Part shown: positions 54,922-63,666 of the stretch, one piece after another
How the letters are laid out: each line of letters starts with the position of its first letter
Position numbering within the stretch: position 1 is the stretch's first letter
NCBI GenBank assembly: GCA_026119935.1
Contig: JALRMH010000082.1
Span: 1 to 64,000, forward strand
Direction: 5' to 3'
Source: Endothia cerciana
Taxonomy: Eukaryota > Ascomycota > Sordariomycetes > Diaporthales > Cryphonectriaceae
Length of the DNA: 64,000 nt
Notes under the pieces: generated by a model
What the model was told of the DNA's origin: nothing
Database searches by the model: none
The model's input: only the letters and a program-made list of their open reading frames with translations
Made by a program: the position numbers and the translations under genes

Positions 54922-55329
54922 AAAGGTACGCTCTCGTTTTAGAAAAACAACTCGAGCTGCTTATAAAACTACTATTTCAATAATTCCCTTACGGTACTTA
55001 TTCTCTGATGCTCATGTATTATATTTAGCCTTTGAGGTAGGTTCCCCTAGTTCAAACAGTTTTTAGACCATTCTAATTGTTTAATCGGCTATTTTATTTT
55101 CGTTCACACTACTCATAAAATCTCTTTTGATTTCTTTTCCTGAAGCTACTAGGATATTTCAGTTCGCTTCGTTTATCAAGTAATTTATCTTAGAGTTTAT
55201 ATGTAATAACATAAAATCATTAGCTACTCTTTAATACATGGCTTTATATCTCCATAATAATCTCTTTTCATACTAATTAAAGTAATTATATCCCTTTCAT
55301 TTCTTACCTTATTATATTTCAAATTATTC

Positions 55330-55401
55330 GGATTGCTAGGACTTGAACCTAGAATCTCTCTGGCCCTGACAGAGCGCCTTACCAATTCGGCAACGAATCC
55401 G
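55330..55401 (-). tRNA. tRNA of uncertain anticodon (between rnl and a GIY-YIG gene)
   Basis: Acceptor CGGATT/AATCCG, D arm TTGCC..GGC, T stem CTAGG/CCTAG with TTCAAGT. The best anticodon stem CTCTG/CAGAG leaves the loop TCAGGGC, which has C rather than U at position 33. Read as an Asp-type loop (CTGTCAG) the anticodon would be GUC. By gene order a trnP would be expected here. I leave it unassigned. Confidence 0.6.
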
Positions 55402-55434
55402 TGATTGTTAACACATTGATTATTAATCAATGTG

Positions 55435-56370
55435 TTAACAAAGTTTTAATCTTTTTTTTTTACTATTTAGATTATCTATAGTTTTAGCATTAAAGAAATA
55501 ATAATTTTTTCTAAATAATTTACCTGATTTTATATAATCACTTAATGTAGAAGAACATATATTATATGCTTTTACTACATCTTTTGAAAAAGCTAATATT
55601 TCGATTAATTCTAAATATGAATCATAAATTCATATTCTAGTGTCTTTTATTTCGAATTTATATATTAAATCATCATAGGATATACCTGTTTTATAAATAT
55701 TACTCATAGTTGTATAACTACAACCAAAATAGTTTGCTGCACTAGTAAGAGTAGGAAATTCATTGATTAAATTACCTAATTTATCAAAAACTTTTACACT
55801 TACACCTTGATTTCTTAAAGATATTTTTAATTTAGTTTCGTCTGTCATAATTCTTGATGTAATACTTGTTGGTGATTTTGTTCATCTTTGTCCTTTTTTT
55901 ATTTTACTTAAATTTTTCTTAAAAGCATCAGTACGTTTTACACCTAAAGGCGAATGTGCTATTTTACTTAAATTTAAAGAAGGATTAAGACTATCTATAT
56001 AATACTGTTCTCTTCTTAATAATTTGTTTTTTATTCTATTTTTGTCAGTATATTTAGAGAAATCTAAATATTCTAAAACTCCAAACTTAAATTTATTTCA
56101 ACCATACTTAAAAATTGATCTATAAAAATAGAAGATCCTATTTTTTTGATATTCTTTTCTGTCTCATTTAACTGATAAAGTTCTATGTGATATCACACGA
56201 CAGTTTAATTTAATACTAGAACCTACATAATAAGATACATCATCTTTTGATAGCTTTCTCATGTAAATATATATTGCCGCCTCATTATATTTTAAAGGTT
56301 TTTTTAAATAACCTTCTTTATCAATTTCAATTCAATCTATTCCATTTAATATAATTTTATTTTTTTTCAT
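55435..56370 (-). CDS. Free-standing GIY-YIG endonuclease, intact in code 4
   Basis: 311 residues from ATG at 56370 (MKKNKIILNGIDW). GIY-YIG strand AAIYIYMRKLSKDDVSYYVG-SS (about residues 27-48), RSIFKYGWNKFKFGVLEYLD, LLRREQYYIDSLNPSLNLSK, GVKRTDAFKKNLSK and a helix-turn-helix tail (TLTSAANYFGCSYTTMSNIY; STLSDYIKSGKLF). No frameshift or GC insertion and very A/T-rich, unlike the other HEGs. It fills the gap between two tRNA genes rather than an intron. The frame stays open upstream of the ATG almost to the tRNA 3' end. Confidence 0.88.
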
Positions 56371-56468
56371 ATTATACAAAGATTTATTTTTATAAAAAGA
56401 GACGACATTCTCTAAAGATTTGTTATTAATTTTAAATTCAATAAAGAATTTGAATTTTAGACTAATAC

Positions 56469-56543
56469 AGAAAGTATAGGATTCGAACCTATATATTATA
56501 TATAATATTATCTTATATTATACTTCAAGCCAGCTTACTTTCT
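56469..56543 (-). tRNA. tRNA-like gene with unusual AT-only anticodon arm
   Basis: Perfect acceptor AGAAAGT/ACTTTCT and T arm TATAG-GTTCGAATC-CTATA. The middle is dominated by an 8-bp hairpin TATAATAT-AAGATA-ATATTATA with a 6-nt loop, so no normal anticodon can be read, and the D arm is poor. Either a decayed tRNA or one with an altered anticodon arm; gene order would allow trnW. Confidence 0.5.
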
Positions 56544-57190
56544 TTTGCTGCTTATAAATAGATATATTATAATATATCTATTTATAAGCAATAATTTATA
56601 CCTTATTTGTACTATTTATCTTATTTATACTATTTATATTATTATATTACTTTTAAAAATAAAGTAAATAACATTCCTTTCCCCTCTCCCCCCGCTCCCC
56701 CCGCAAGCTTGCGGGGGGGGGCGGGGGGAGGAAAAAGGGTTGATTCATCTTTGGCTAGCTGCACTCTATAAATACAGTACAGCTATCATGTTAATTGTAA
56801 AAAGTAAGGCTAGATAGAAAAATTAGCCTCCTGGGCGCAGCCCCCCCCCGGAGGGGCTAAATAAATTATGAAGTCACAAGCAGATATTATAAGTGAAGCA
56901 CATCAGGGCGTAGCCACCATAAACACTTTTTATCCTACGGGGCAGACTAAAAAAAAAAATACAAGCTATAAAAAAAAATGTCTTTTTTCATTACCCTTTT
57001 TATTATGCCGACTATATGCAAAAACCCTTATACTTAAAACAGAAAATATCCTCCCTATTTCACCCTAACCTTTATTTAATTCATAATAATTATCCTAACC
57101 AAATGTTACAAGGTATAATCGATAAACACGGAGTAGTAATAATATAGATATAAAAACAAAGTAAAAAAAATCTTTACCTCTTGAACAATC
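56544..57190. other. Spacer with GC-rich hairpin
   Basis: No gene. A CCCCGCAAGCTTGCGGGG element with C/G-rich flanks lies at about 56680-56735 and a smaller GCCCCCCCCCGGAGGGG hairpin at about 56829-56853. The plus-strand open frame at 56868-57068 is low complexity and is not considered a gene. Confidence 0.45.
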
Positions 57191-57275
57191 AGAAGATATC
57201 AGATTCGAACTGATGAGGTTTATTAACCTTTGCTATCTCAAGTAGCACGCCTTAAACCAACTCGGCCAATCTTCT
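57191..57275 (-). tRNA. trnS: tRNA-Ser(UGA)
   Basis: Class II tRNA, 85 nt: acceptor AGAAGAT/ATCTTCT, D arm TGGCCGAGTTGGTTTAAGGC, anticodon stem TGCTA/TAGCA with loop CTTGAGA (UGA), variable arm AGGTTAATAAACCT, T arm ATCAGTTCGAATCTGAT. Confidence 0.92.
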
Positions 57276-57821
57276 TTAATTATTGCTAACCGTATGTAGC
57301 GTGATTGTTATATAAATCACGCTATTGGTTTATTTATTTAATTTAATTTTTTTCTGTATTACAAGCAAAGCAAAGTCCCGGCTACGCATACTACGCACAC
57401 TACATGCTACACACTACAGGGCCCCCACTACACGACTACTAATTAACTTTGAGTCATAAGCCTTATTTTTGGGTATTTAACTATACTTAATAGGATTAAA
57501 GATGAAGGTTATATTTTTAAAGAGGAGGGCCCAACGAGGAGTGTGAATGAGGACAAAGCAATAATCCTAACCGTCTATTCATCCACCTTAACTACACCCC
57601 TCCTCCCCTTTTTTAGCTATAAAAAACAACAACAAAACCAACAAATCACGCTACGCACTCAGATTAAAAGAAAGTAAAACCACAACTCACACACACCTAC
57701 GTAGTACGGAGAGCTTGCATAGTAAAATACCTGACAGCAAAGCCTATAAAACCCTAAATAAAAATCCTCCAAACCTTTTATACAAAGTCCGCTACCTAGG
57801 AGTGCTGCTTCATTCTTCGTT
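57276..57821. other. Spacer without gene
   Basis: AT-rich with TACGCA-type short repeats near 57.37-57.43 kb (CTACGCATACTACGCACACT). No gene or RNA recognised between trnS and the stop codon of the LAGLIDADG gene. Confidence 0.4.
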
Positions 57822-59117
57822 CTAAGCGGCACCAGGACTATTTATATACCTTCCCTTATTCATTACCGCCTTTAATTGACAAATCTTATCCTGTCCTTCC
57901 TGAGTCAGATGCCCCTGAACCTTCATGATTTCACTCGCCTTGTACCAGTCTTCGAAGTCCAAGGTTTTAACACCTAGGATTGCATTACCACGAAAGAGTG
58001 GTATTATTTTTTCAACGTTCTCGGTGAAATTGAGCACTGTGAATTCCACCGCTTGACGTGTATTATTATTACGCAGATAAACCTTTCCACATTCTAGGTA
58101 AGAAGCTAACCTTAAAAATAATCTCTCGTCACGTTTGTGTTGAGACAATTGAAAACGTAACTGTGGGATTTTTCCAAGTCTACCCTCTTTTCTTAAACTT
58201 ATCATAAAATTTCCCTCTCCTGATGTAAAACCAGCGACCCATTGATGGTTTAAGGGTAATTCTTCATTTCCTAACTTGGCTTTATATTCAGCTGATGCCT
58301 CTACTTCTGTGTGTGTAATGTTAAACTCTGTTCTTAGTTTATCACTTAAACCCAAATTAAGAGCAGACTTAAGCTTTATAATATATCTAACCCCTTCATA
58401 TGTTTGATGATCTTTACGTAGCATCATTTGAACCACCTCGCTTCAAATTAAATAATCCTTACGCTTTTTCGTAAAGAGTGGATATTTATAAAAATGTTCT
58501 ATTATTCTAGCCAATTCGGTCAGTGAAGAGACTCTCCCCTCCGGGCCCTCCGGGAAGAAACATTTATTTTTATCTAGCTGTATTCTACCTACTTTACCTG
58601 AAGATGTAGTCGAATTAGCTTTACTATCCTCAAAGCTAGCTTTTATAAGTTTCAATAATTCTACATCCTTAATGTTTAACCCAATTTGAAATTCTGCTTC
58701 AACTCCGGCTTTTGCTGAGTTATTACCTTTACTTAGAATCTCTGCTTCGATGGGATTCTTGTCGGGGATCCTGAAGGATCCCCGCCTGGGTATAGAAATA
58801 CTGAAACAACATTCTGCGTCACTAAATCCTGTAACAAATCAAGGGTCGAGAGGGCTGCCTATATATTTTGTACTGGTAGCTGTTGAAGATATCCTTCGTG
58901 TTGAGCCTCTATTAGAATGACAAAGTTCTTTGCAAAGCGGAGAACTTATTCCTAAACCTACTCTACTTAAATACCCGTTAAATACTCTGCCATGACCTTT
59001 ACCTAAACCTAAAAATAAATCTATTTCCCTGTTGGAGACAGTCAAAAAGAGATTTAATGTAGCTAACAAATCCTTTGTGTACATATATGTTTTAATTGTT
59101 AATAGTAGAATTTTCAT
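57822..59117 (-). CDS. LAGLIDADG homing endonuclease, intact in code 4, near trnS
   Basis: 431 residues from ATG at 59117 (MKILLLTIKTYMYTKDLLA). A long N-terminal leader of about 90 residues precedes the first motif WFVTGFSDAECCFSIS, which has C where G is usual. A GGATCCTTCAGGATCC palindrome lies in frame just after it. Then IGLNIKDVELLKLIKASFED, YKYPLFTKKRKDYLIW, second motif WVAGFTSGEGNFMISLRK, LSQHKRDERLFLRLASYLEC and MNKGRYINSPGAA. No intron core is visible around it, so it appears free-standing between trnS and a serine-tRNA-like copy. Confidence 0.87.
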
Positions 59118-59686
59118 TTTTAATTTTATTTTTTTTAATACCTCTGAGAGGAAACTGATACCTAATGTATTGACATTTAATGGACATAACCGACGTGAAA
59201 AACCACAATTATTTACGCTTGCTTATTAAACTACAGAGTAGACTTCCCCACCTGTAGCCCCGAACACCTTTCTTATCTGTTAGATAGCTTTAAGACTTTC
59301 ATTTCCACCACAACAGCAGCTTGCAAGCTGCTGTTGAATAGTTGCACATAATTACCCTTAAATTGCCTATCCTAATTCCTATTAATTCAGTACGTAGTAC
59401 GAACCCTTATTACATAAGAGGTTTAAGGGGCCAAGGACTATCAAATTAACAGAGCTTCATTTTGAAGATTAAGGCTAAATATAGAATATTATTACTACTG
59501 CTTTTACTCGCGTGCCCTACGTAGGAAAGCTAACATATAAATTTATTGTAATATATTGAGCATATTCTGAGAATATATCCAATATATTTCTTACGTCATT
59601 ATACCGTTTCGAACTCATCTGTCAAAACGGTGCTTCGCTACCCCTACGAAGCCACGGATGTGGTTACTTTATACCCGGGCGGAGAT

Positions 59687-59758
59687 TCGAACGGATGTGA
59701 TTAATAATAACCAAATAAGACTCAAGCTTACCACCTTAGACCACTCGGTCAATTCTCT
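59687..59758 (-). pseudogene. tRNA-Ser(UGA)-like sequence with non-pairing 3' half
   Basis: The 5' half is tRNA-Ser-like: GAGAATTGACCGAGTGGTCTAAGG, anticodon stem GTAAG/CTTAT with loop CTTGAGT (UGA), TTCGAATC T-loop. T-stem and acceptor 3' strands (CATCC/TCCGC; CGCCCGGG) do not pair. It lies 5' of the LAGLIDADG gene, while an intact trnS(UGA) lies 3' of it. Confidence 0.5.
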
Positions 59759-59933
59759 TCAATTATGAATTGTACCTAGCATACAACTAAGGTATACATT
59801 AAGCAGCACTACGGATAATTCAGACGTAACCCCCCCCCCCTAGTTGCCACCACATTCATTTACCACTCTCCACTTACGTACTGAAGGACTCAAGAAGTGG
59901 AGAGAAGCGGCTTTTAAACCTTTTTTTTACGTG

Positions 59934-59985
59934 CTGCTGGCTAGCTGGCTGGCTGGCTAGCTGGCTGGCGATGCATGCATGCGTG
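59934..59985. repeat. CTGG/CTAG tandem plus GATGCATGCATGCG element
   Basis: CTGGCTAGCTGGCTGGCTGG-type tandem followed by GCGATGCATGCATGCGTGCC. Same organisation at about 2752-2803 and 15388-15418, and a fragment near 6.37 kb. Spacer on either side (59118-59686 and 59759-60138) shows no gene. Confidence 0.65.
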
Positions 59986-60138
59986 CCTCCCTCGAGATTT
60001 CAGGGCCAGGACTAATATTATAAGCAAGCTCACCCTGTGCCTTAGTACTGGCCCTGAAGATTAAAAAGAAAAATATACCGCCCACGCACCATCACTCCGT
60101 TCGATGTTGAGGGGTCGCGGAGCGAAGACGTAGTCATA

Positions 60139-60208
60139 ATTCCTCAGCGACTCGAACGCTGATATTATTCTTATCAAAAATACACTTTAACCTGTTAAGT
60201 TAAGGAAT
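60139..60208 (-). tRNA. trnI: tRNA-Ile(GAU)
   Basis: Acceptor ATTCCTT/GAGGAAT, D arm CTTA..TAAA, anticodon stem TATTT/GAATA with loop TTGATAA (GAU), T stem CAGCG/CGCTG with TTCGAGT. Confidence 0.88.
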
Positions 60209-60239
60209 CCTTTAATTACCTTCATACTAGTAATTATTA

Positions 60240-60309
60240 AGAAATAGGTGACTTGAACACCCAACCTTCCGTGTGTAAAACGGTTGCTCTACCAATTGAG
60301 CTAATTTCT
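60240..60309 (-). tRNA. trnV: tRNA-Val(UAC)
   Basis: Acceptor AGAAAT/ATTTCT, D arm GCTC..GAGC, anticodon stem CCGT/ACGG with loop TTTACAC (UAC), T arm GGGTGTTCAAGTCACCT. A decayed sister copy lies at 12369-12434. Confidence 0.88.
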
Positions 60310-60359
60310 TTTTTATTTATTAGTAAATTAGTTACTAAGAAATAAAAGTTGAACAAGCT

Positions 60360-60620
60360 TGCGGGGGGGGGGGGGGGAGATTCATAATGACGCTTCGGCT
60401 AGTGCCAAGGCTGGACCAGCAGCAGTAGTCAAAGCTCTCCTCACAGTTATACTATAAACATAACGGTTTAATGCAGCAGAACGAGAAGGAAAAGCACTTG
60501 TATAAAACTTAATTTGTAGATTAATATTATTAGTTTGATAGTCATTCTTGCATAAATGATCTTGTAAGTGGATCAGTCTTAGTGTTCTTTTGTGTAAGGG
60601 CTAATTTTATATGCAAGCTC
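60360..60620 (-). other. Unidentified open frame without start codon
   Basis: An open stretch of about 75 codons reads RTLRLIHLQDHLCKNDYQTN and KFYTSAFPSRSAALNRYVYS, then ITVRRALTTAAGPALALAEA. It looks more protein-like than chance, but it has no ATG and starts right after a stop. I recognise no family. It may be a fragment of a lost HEG or plasmid-type gene, or chance. Confidence 0.25.
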
Positions 60621-60641
60621 CCCCGATAATACTCTTTTCAA

Positions 60642-60865
60642 TTATTCCACTTTTCTTTCCTTAGTGAATAGTCTTTGATTTATAGATACAATAGCAATAT
60701 AAACTATGCTAAATAATAACCCGATTAAAAATAAAACAGATACTACAGGGTTTTACTTACAATAACCAAAACACTACATAATATTGAAAATAATGATATT
60801 ATATTTAATATATTAGCTAGATAACCATTTGTAAACGTTTCATTAACTAAAAACAAATTGTTCAT
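60642..60865 (-). pseudogene. nad6 5'-end-like fragment
   Basis: From ATG at 60865: MNNLFLVNETFTNGYLANIL, then NIISLFSILCSVLVIVSK, then after a missing base in an A-run NPVVSVLFLIGL. This is the typical start of fungal ND6. After LIGL it diverges (LFSIVYIAIVSINQR) and stops. It lies downstream of the nad6 3' coding part, so it is out of order and cannot be exon 1 of that gene without rearrangement. Confidence 0.65.
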
Positions 60866-61111
60866 TTAAATAAAAATTTTTTATCTACCTCTTGGAGGAA
60901 ATTGGTACCGATTATACTTACATTAATTAATCCTATGCTACAAAAAATCCTTACAACATACCTTACTAAAATTATAGGAATAACTTACCTATAATTCACG
61001 AACACCTTTCTTATCTATTTGAAACTACCTTTCATTTACTGCTTATAGATCCCTATCGATTTATAAGCAATCATAATTAAAACTGAACTAATAATACAAT
61101 AGATAAAGGAT

Positions 61112-61181
61112 ACGACTAGTCGGAATCAAACCAACACACTCTATTTGGAAAACAGATATATTACCTTTTAAGCTTAGCCAT
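61112..61181 (-). tRNA. trnG: tRNA-Gly(UCC)
   Basis: Acceptor ATGGCTA/TAGTCGT (two wobble pairs), anticodon stem TCTGT/ATAGA with loop TTTCCAA (UCC), T stem GTTGG/CCGAC with TTTGATT. Confidence 0.83.
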
Positions 61182-61209
61182 GGCTGATTAGGGTGACAAA
61201 GCTTTGCCG

Positions 61210-61272
61210 CCCCTGTAAAGCAAAAAGAATGAAACTAGCGATTAGTAATCACATATTGTTATTTGTATACAA
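61210..61272 (-). pseudogene. nad6 C-terminal fragment, copy 3 (most displaced)
   Basis: Encodes VYTNNNMWLLIASFIL and then diverges. It matches the last part of nad6 (VLYTNFNMWLLIASFILL) at 63.32 kb. It lies just upstream of trnG and after HEG remnants; probably the original end of nad6 displaced by the first invasion. Confidence 0.75.
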
Positions 61273-61274
61273 CC

Positions 61275-61855
61275 GAAGTTTTTTTTTACTTATTTTATTA
61301 TTTAGCCATGCCTGCAGACGCAAGCTCTAATGTGAAAAGAACTAAAAAATATCGAGAGGATATATGTAGAGAAAACACAAACAATAATATGAAAGCCTTA
61401 CCAAACTTAGTTTTATATTTAAAATTATTAACAGCAAAGCTATCATCACCTCAAATAAATCCTGCTACTTATTCAAGATCTCGTGTTACTGCATTATGAA
61501 CTAAAGGTCTATCGATTACAATTAGATTCGGAAAAGCTATTTTCAATTCACCTAGACGCAACCTCCCCCCTGACAGGGGGGGGGGAGGTAATGACCTTTA
61601 TTAATATACGACCTAATTAATACAATTTTATTTAAACCTTTTACAGCAGGGAACCCCCCCCCCCCCCCTTAGGGCTCCTAGGAGCCTCGCAGGGTGATAG
61701 ACTTAAGTGTTCTTAATTCTTAATTAATTCGAACGCTTGCTTAAACAATAAAAAATCTGCGTCTTTCTTTGAAAATACTGGATAAGAATCTAGCGACGAC
61801 TTCACTTTTTGGTTTTACTAAAATAGAATTATATATTTTTAAAGTATAATTACCA
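61275..61855 (-). pseudogene. LAGLIDADG homing endonuclease remnant (older invader of nad6)
   Basis: Decayed pieces: SYPVFSKKDADFLLFKQAFE near 61.75 kb, a GC insert (about 61563-61590 and 61651-61695), AFPNLIVI near 61.53 kb and a second-motif relic VAGFIWGDDSFAVNNFKYKT near 61.45 kb. Stops and frameshifts throughout. It separates nad6 C-terminus copies 2 and 3. Confidence 0.65.
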
Positions 61856-62030
61856 GTAGAATAGATGACATTTTTATATAATAATAGGGTGCCCTTTTAT
61901 AGGAGCACCCTTAAAACTATTTTTATAATTAGAAATTTCACTTTTTAAAGTGATAACGATACAACCTACCATAGCTAATAATAGTATAAAACTAGCTATT
62001 AGAAGTCACATATTATAGTTAGTATACTTT
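61856..62030 (-). pseudogene. nad6 C-terminus, copy 2 (displaced)
   Basis: Encodes VYTNYNMWLLIASFILLLAM, VGCIVITLKSEISNYKNSFK and a short tail to a stop. It starts right after the stop codon of the HEG at 62033 and matches the nad6 C-terminus at 63190-63325. A hairpin GGGTGCTCCTAT...GGGCACCC (about 61888-61914) follows, as at the end of copy 1. Confidence 0.85.
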
Positions 62031-62032
62031 TA

Positions 62033-63189
62033 CTATCTTTTGGAATTCATATTATCTACTATAGAACGAATATCATTTAAACCTTCCACTGTTAAATGAG
62101 ATTTATTTTGTTTTAAATTAATAATTTTGCAAAAATCTAGATAATCTAATTGCTTTTTACCCAGAACCGGATATTTGTTGAAAAAGGGTATAATATTATC
62201 ATTCAGCTCTGAAATGTTATTAACCATAAAAGAAGCTGCACCCTTAGACAATGTAACACTACCGCATTTAAAGTATTTCTTAAAACTATCCATTAAAAGA
62301 TGATCACGCTTATGCTGAGTAAGAATAAATCGAGTTCTTACTGTATACTTCAAAGCTGTTGTTTTAGCACTCTCAACCGAAACAGAAAAACAACCTTCCC
62401 CTGTAGTAAAACCCGACATCCACAGGGGATTGTGTTCAATTACATCTTTAACTTCAGTTTTAGTTATTTGCTCTAAATCAGGGAAAATTTCTTTTATTTC
62501 CTCCCCCCGCAAGCATGCGGGGGGGGGTGGAAAGTCCTAAATTCATACTACTTTTTAATGAGAGAAGTTTTCTAAACCCTTCATTAGTAACATGATCTTT
62601 AGACTTAATTATTTCAAATATTTGTCTAAATAATATATAATCTTCTCACTTCTTGGTAACTAAAGGATATTTATCAAAATGTTTAATTATAACGTCTAGG
62701 CCTCGCGACCTCGACCGCCAGAGGCCAAGGCCCCCGGGGTCTAGGCCTCGCGACCTCGACCGCCAGAGGCCAAGGCCCCCGGGGTCTAGGCCTCGCGACC
62801 TCGACCGCCAGAGGCCAAGGCCCCCGGGGTCTAGATTTTTTATAGATTGAACACGTAACTGAGACCACATTAGCACTATGTGTTTCATATATATCACCCA
62901 CACCAAAATAACTCTTAACTAGTTTTAATAAAGCCTGGTATTTTTTCCCAAGACCCTTAGTAAAACTAGCCAAGATTCTTCAACCTAATTTATAATTACT
63001 ATTTTTAGAAACACTGACTGAAAAACTTCCTTCTGCATCAGATAAACCTGTGATAAATCAAGGATCTAACTTAAAATTTTCCCTAAGGGTACTATTATTA
63101 ATTGCTAAAGTAGAATGACATCTTTTTGATTTAAATTTACCGGACGTAAGCTCAGAGGAGAATACACCCTTTAGAGAATAAGAGGGTGC
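62033..63189 (-). pseudogene. LAGLIDADG homing endonuclease fused in frame to nad6, with 3 x 45-bp insert and frameshift
   Basis: The nad6 frame runs without stop into this HEG: leader ...STLAINNSTLRENFKLDPW, first motif FITGLSDAEGSFSVSVSK, SYFGVGDIYETHSANVVS, then a frameshift near 62.86 kb, VQSIKNLD, the triple repeat, VIIKHFDKYPLVTKKWEDYI, a GCAAGCATGCGGGG insert near 62.51 kb that keeps frame, second motif WMSGFTTGEGCFSVSVES, LTQHKRDHLLMDSFKKYFKC and MNSKR before the stop at 62033. Probably inactive because of the frameshift. Confidence 0.85.
62695..62829. repeat. Three perfect 45-bp GC-rich tandem repeats in a HEG
   Basis: Unit begins TCTAGGCCTCGCGACCTCGA and ends GGCCCCCGGGG; three identical copies at 62695, 62740 and 62785. 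Each adds 15 residues (GGLGLWRSRSRGLDP) in frame between KNLD and VIIKHFDK of the HEG. A CTAG sequence lies at both ends. Confidence 0.95.
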
Positions 63190-63666
63190 CCTATTTAAAG
63201 ATAGGGCACCCTTAAAAGTTTTTTTATATACAGAATTATCCGTTTTTAAAGTAATAACAATACAACCCACCATAGCTAAAAGAAGAATGAAACTAGCTAT
63301 TAAAAGCCACATATTAAAGTTAGTATAAAGAACATTTCCTATACTTGTTATATGGCCTGTTTCGGCTAAATTTCCATCTCACATATCACTAGTAACAAAA
63401 GATAAATTACTATTATAAATGGTTCCGTCCAAATTATTAAAATAATTAGAATTATATTTAAATAAATATATATCATATAATAGATTATTCATATAATAGT
63501 TATTACTTAATATAGCAACATCATATGGTAATAAATTAAATAAAGGATAATTTAACCCAATTGCTATAGTAATAGCTAAAGGTATAGTATTTCGAGTATT
63601 ACTTTGTAATTCACTTATTCTAATATTAATCAACATTAAAATAAATAAAAACAAAATAGATCAATT
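63190..63666 (-). CDS. nad6: nad6, 3' coding exon (NADH dehydrogenase subunit 6)
   Basis: Complex I membrane subunit ND6. The exon starts after an intron ending ...AGAATTG at 63667 and reads SILFLFILMLINIRISELQS, IAIGLNYPLFNLL, then WDGNLAETGHITSIGNVLYT, NMWLLIASFILLLAMVGCIV and ITLKTDNSVYKKTF. Exon 1 is outside the window. A strong hairpin GGGTGCCCTAT...ATAGGGCACCC (63187-63214) follows. There is no stop at the usual end: the frame continues into the HEG at 62033-63189, so ND6 is either made as a fusion or trimmed. The end at 63190 is a judgement. Confidence 0.88.

Larger units (their letters stand above)
20035..55225 (-). rRNA. rnl: Mitochondrial large-subunit rRNA (rnl), about 35 kb, split by about 14 introns
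   Basis: Conserved LSU rRNA blocks appear in correct order on the minus strand. Exons (approximate): 55225-54925 (domain I, CTGAAATATCCTAGTAGC, GTACCTTTTGCATA); 50770-50417; 49060-49034; 46705-46677; 43443-43374 (GGATAGCTGGT); 40460-40235 (TTTCTGCGAAACC); 38566-38448 (GGGAAACAGCCCAGAAC, GGCTTAGAAGCAGCCAT); 36855-35980; 34478-34160 (GGAACTCGGCAAA, GGTCCTAAGGTAGCG); 32205-31690 (GAAGACCCTATGCAGCTTTA); 28870-28667; 26491-26444 (ends CTAGGGAT); 22082-21948 (starts AACAGGCT, GGCACCTCGATGTCGGCTT); 20507-20035 (CGTCGTGAGACAG, CCTAGTACGAAAGGA sarcin-ricin loop). The 5' and 3' ends are estimates. The summed exons are only about 3 kb. Confidence 0.92.

Noticed and set aside
62653..62850. Arginine/proline-rich plus-strand frame; also a CRISPR-like look of three 45-bp units
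   Set aside because: It is the antisense of the 3 x 45-bp tandem repeat; the repeats are directly adjacent with no spacers, so not CRISPR.
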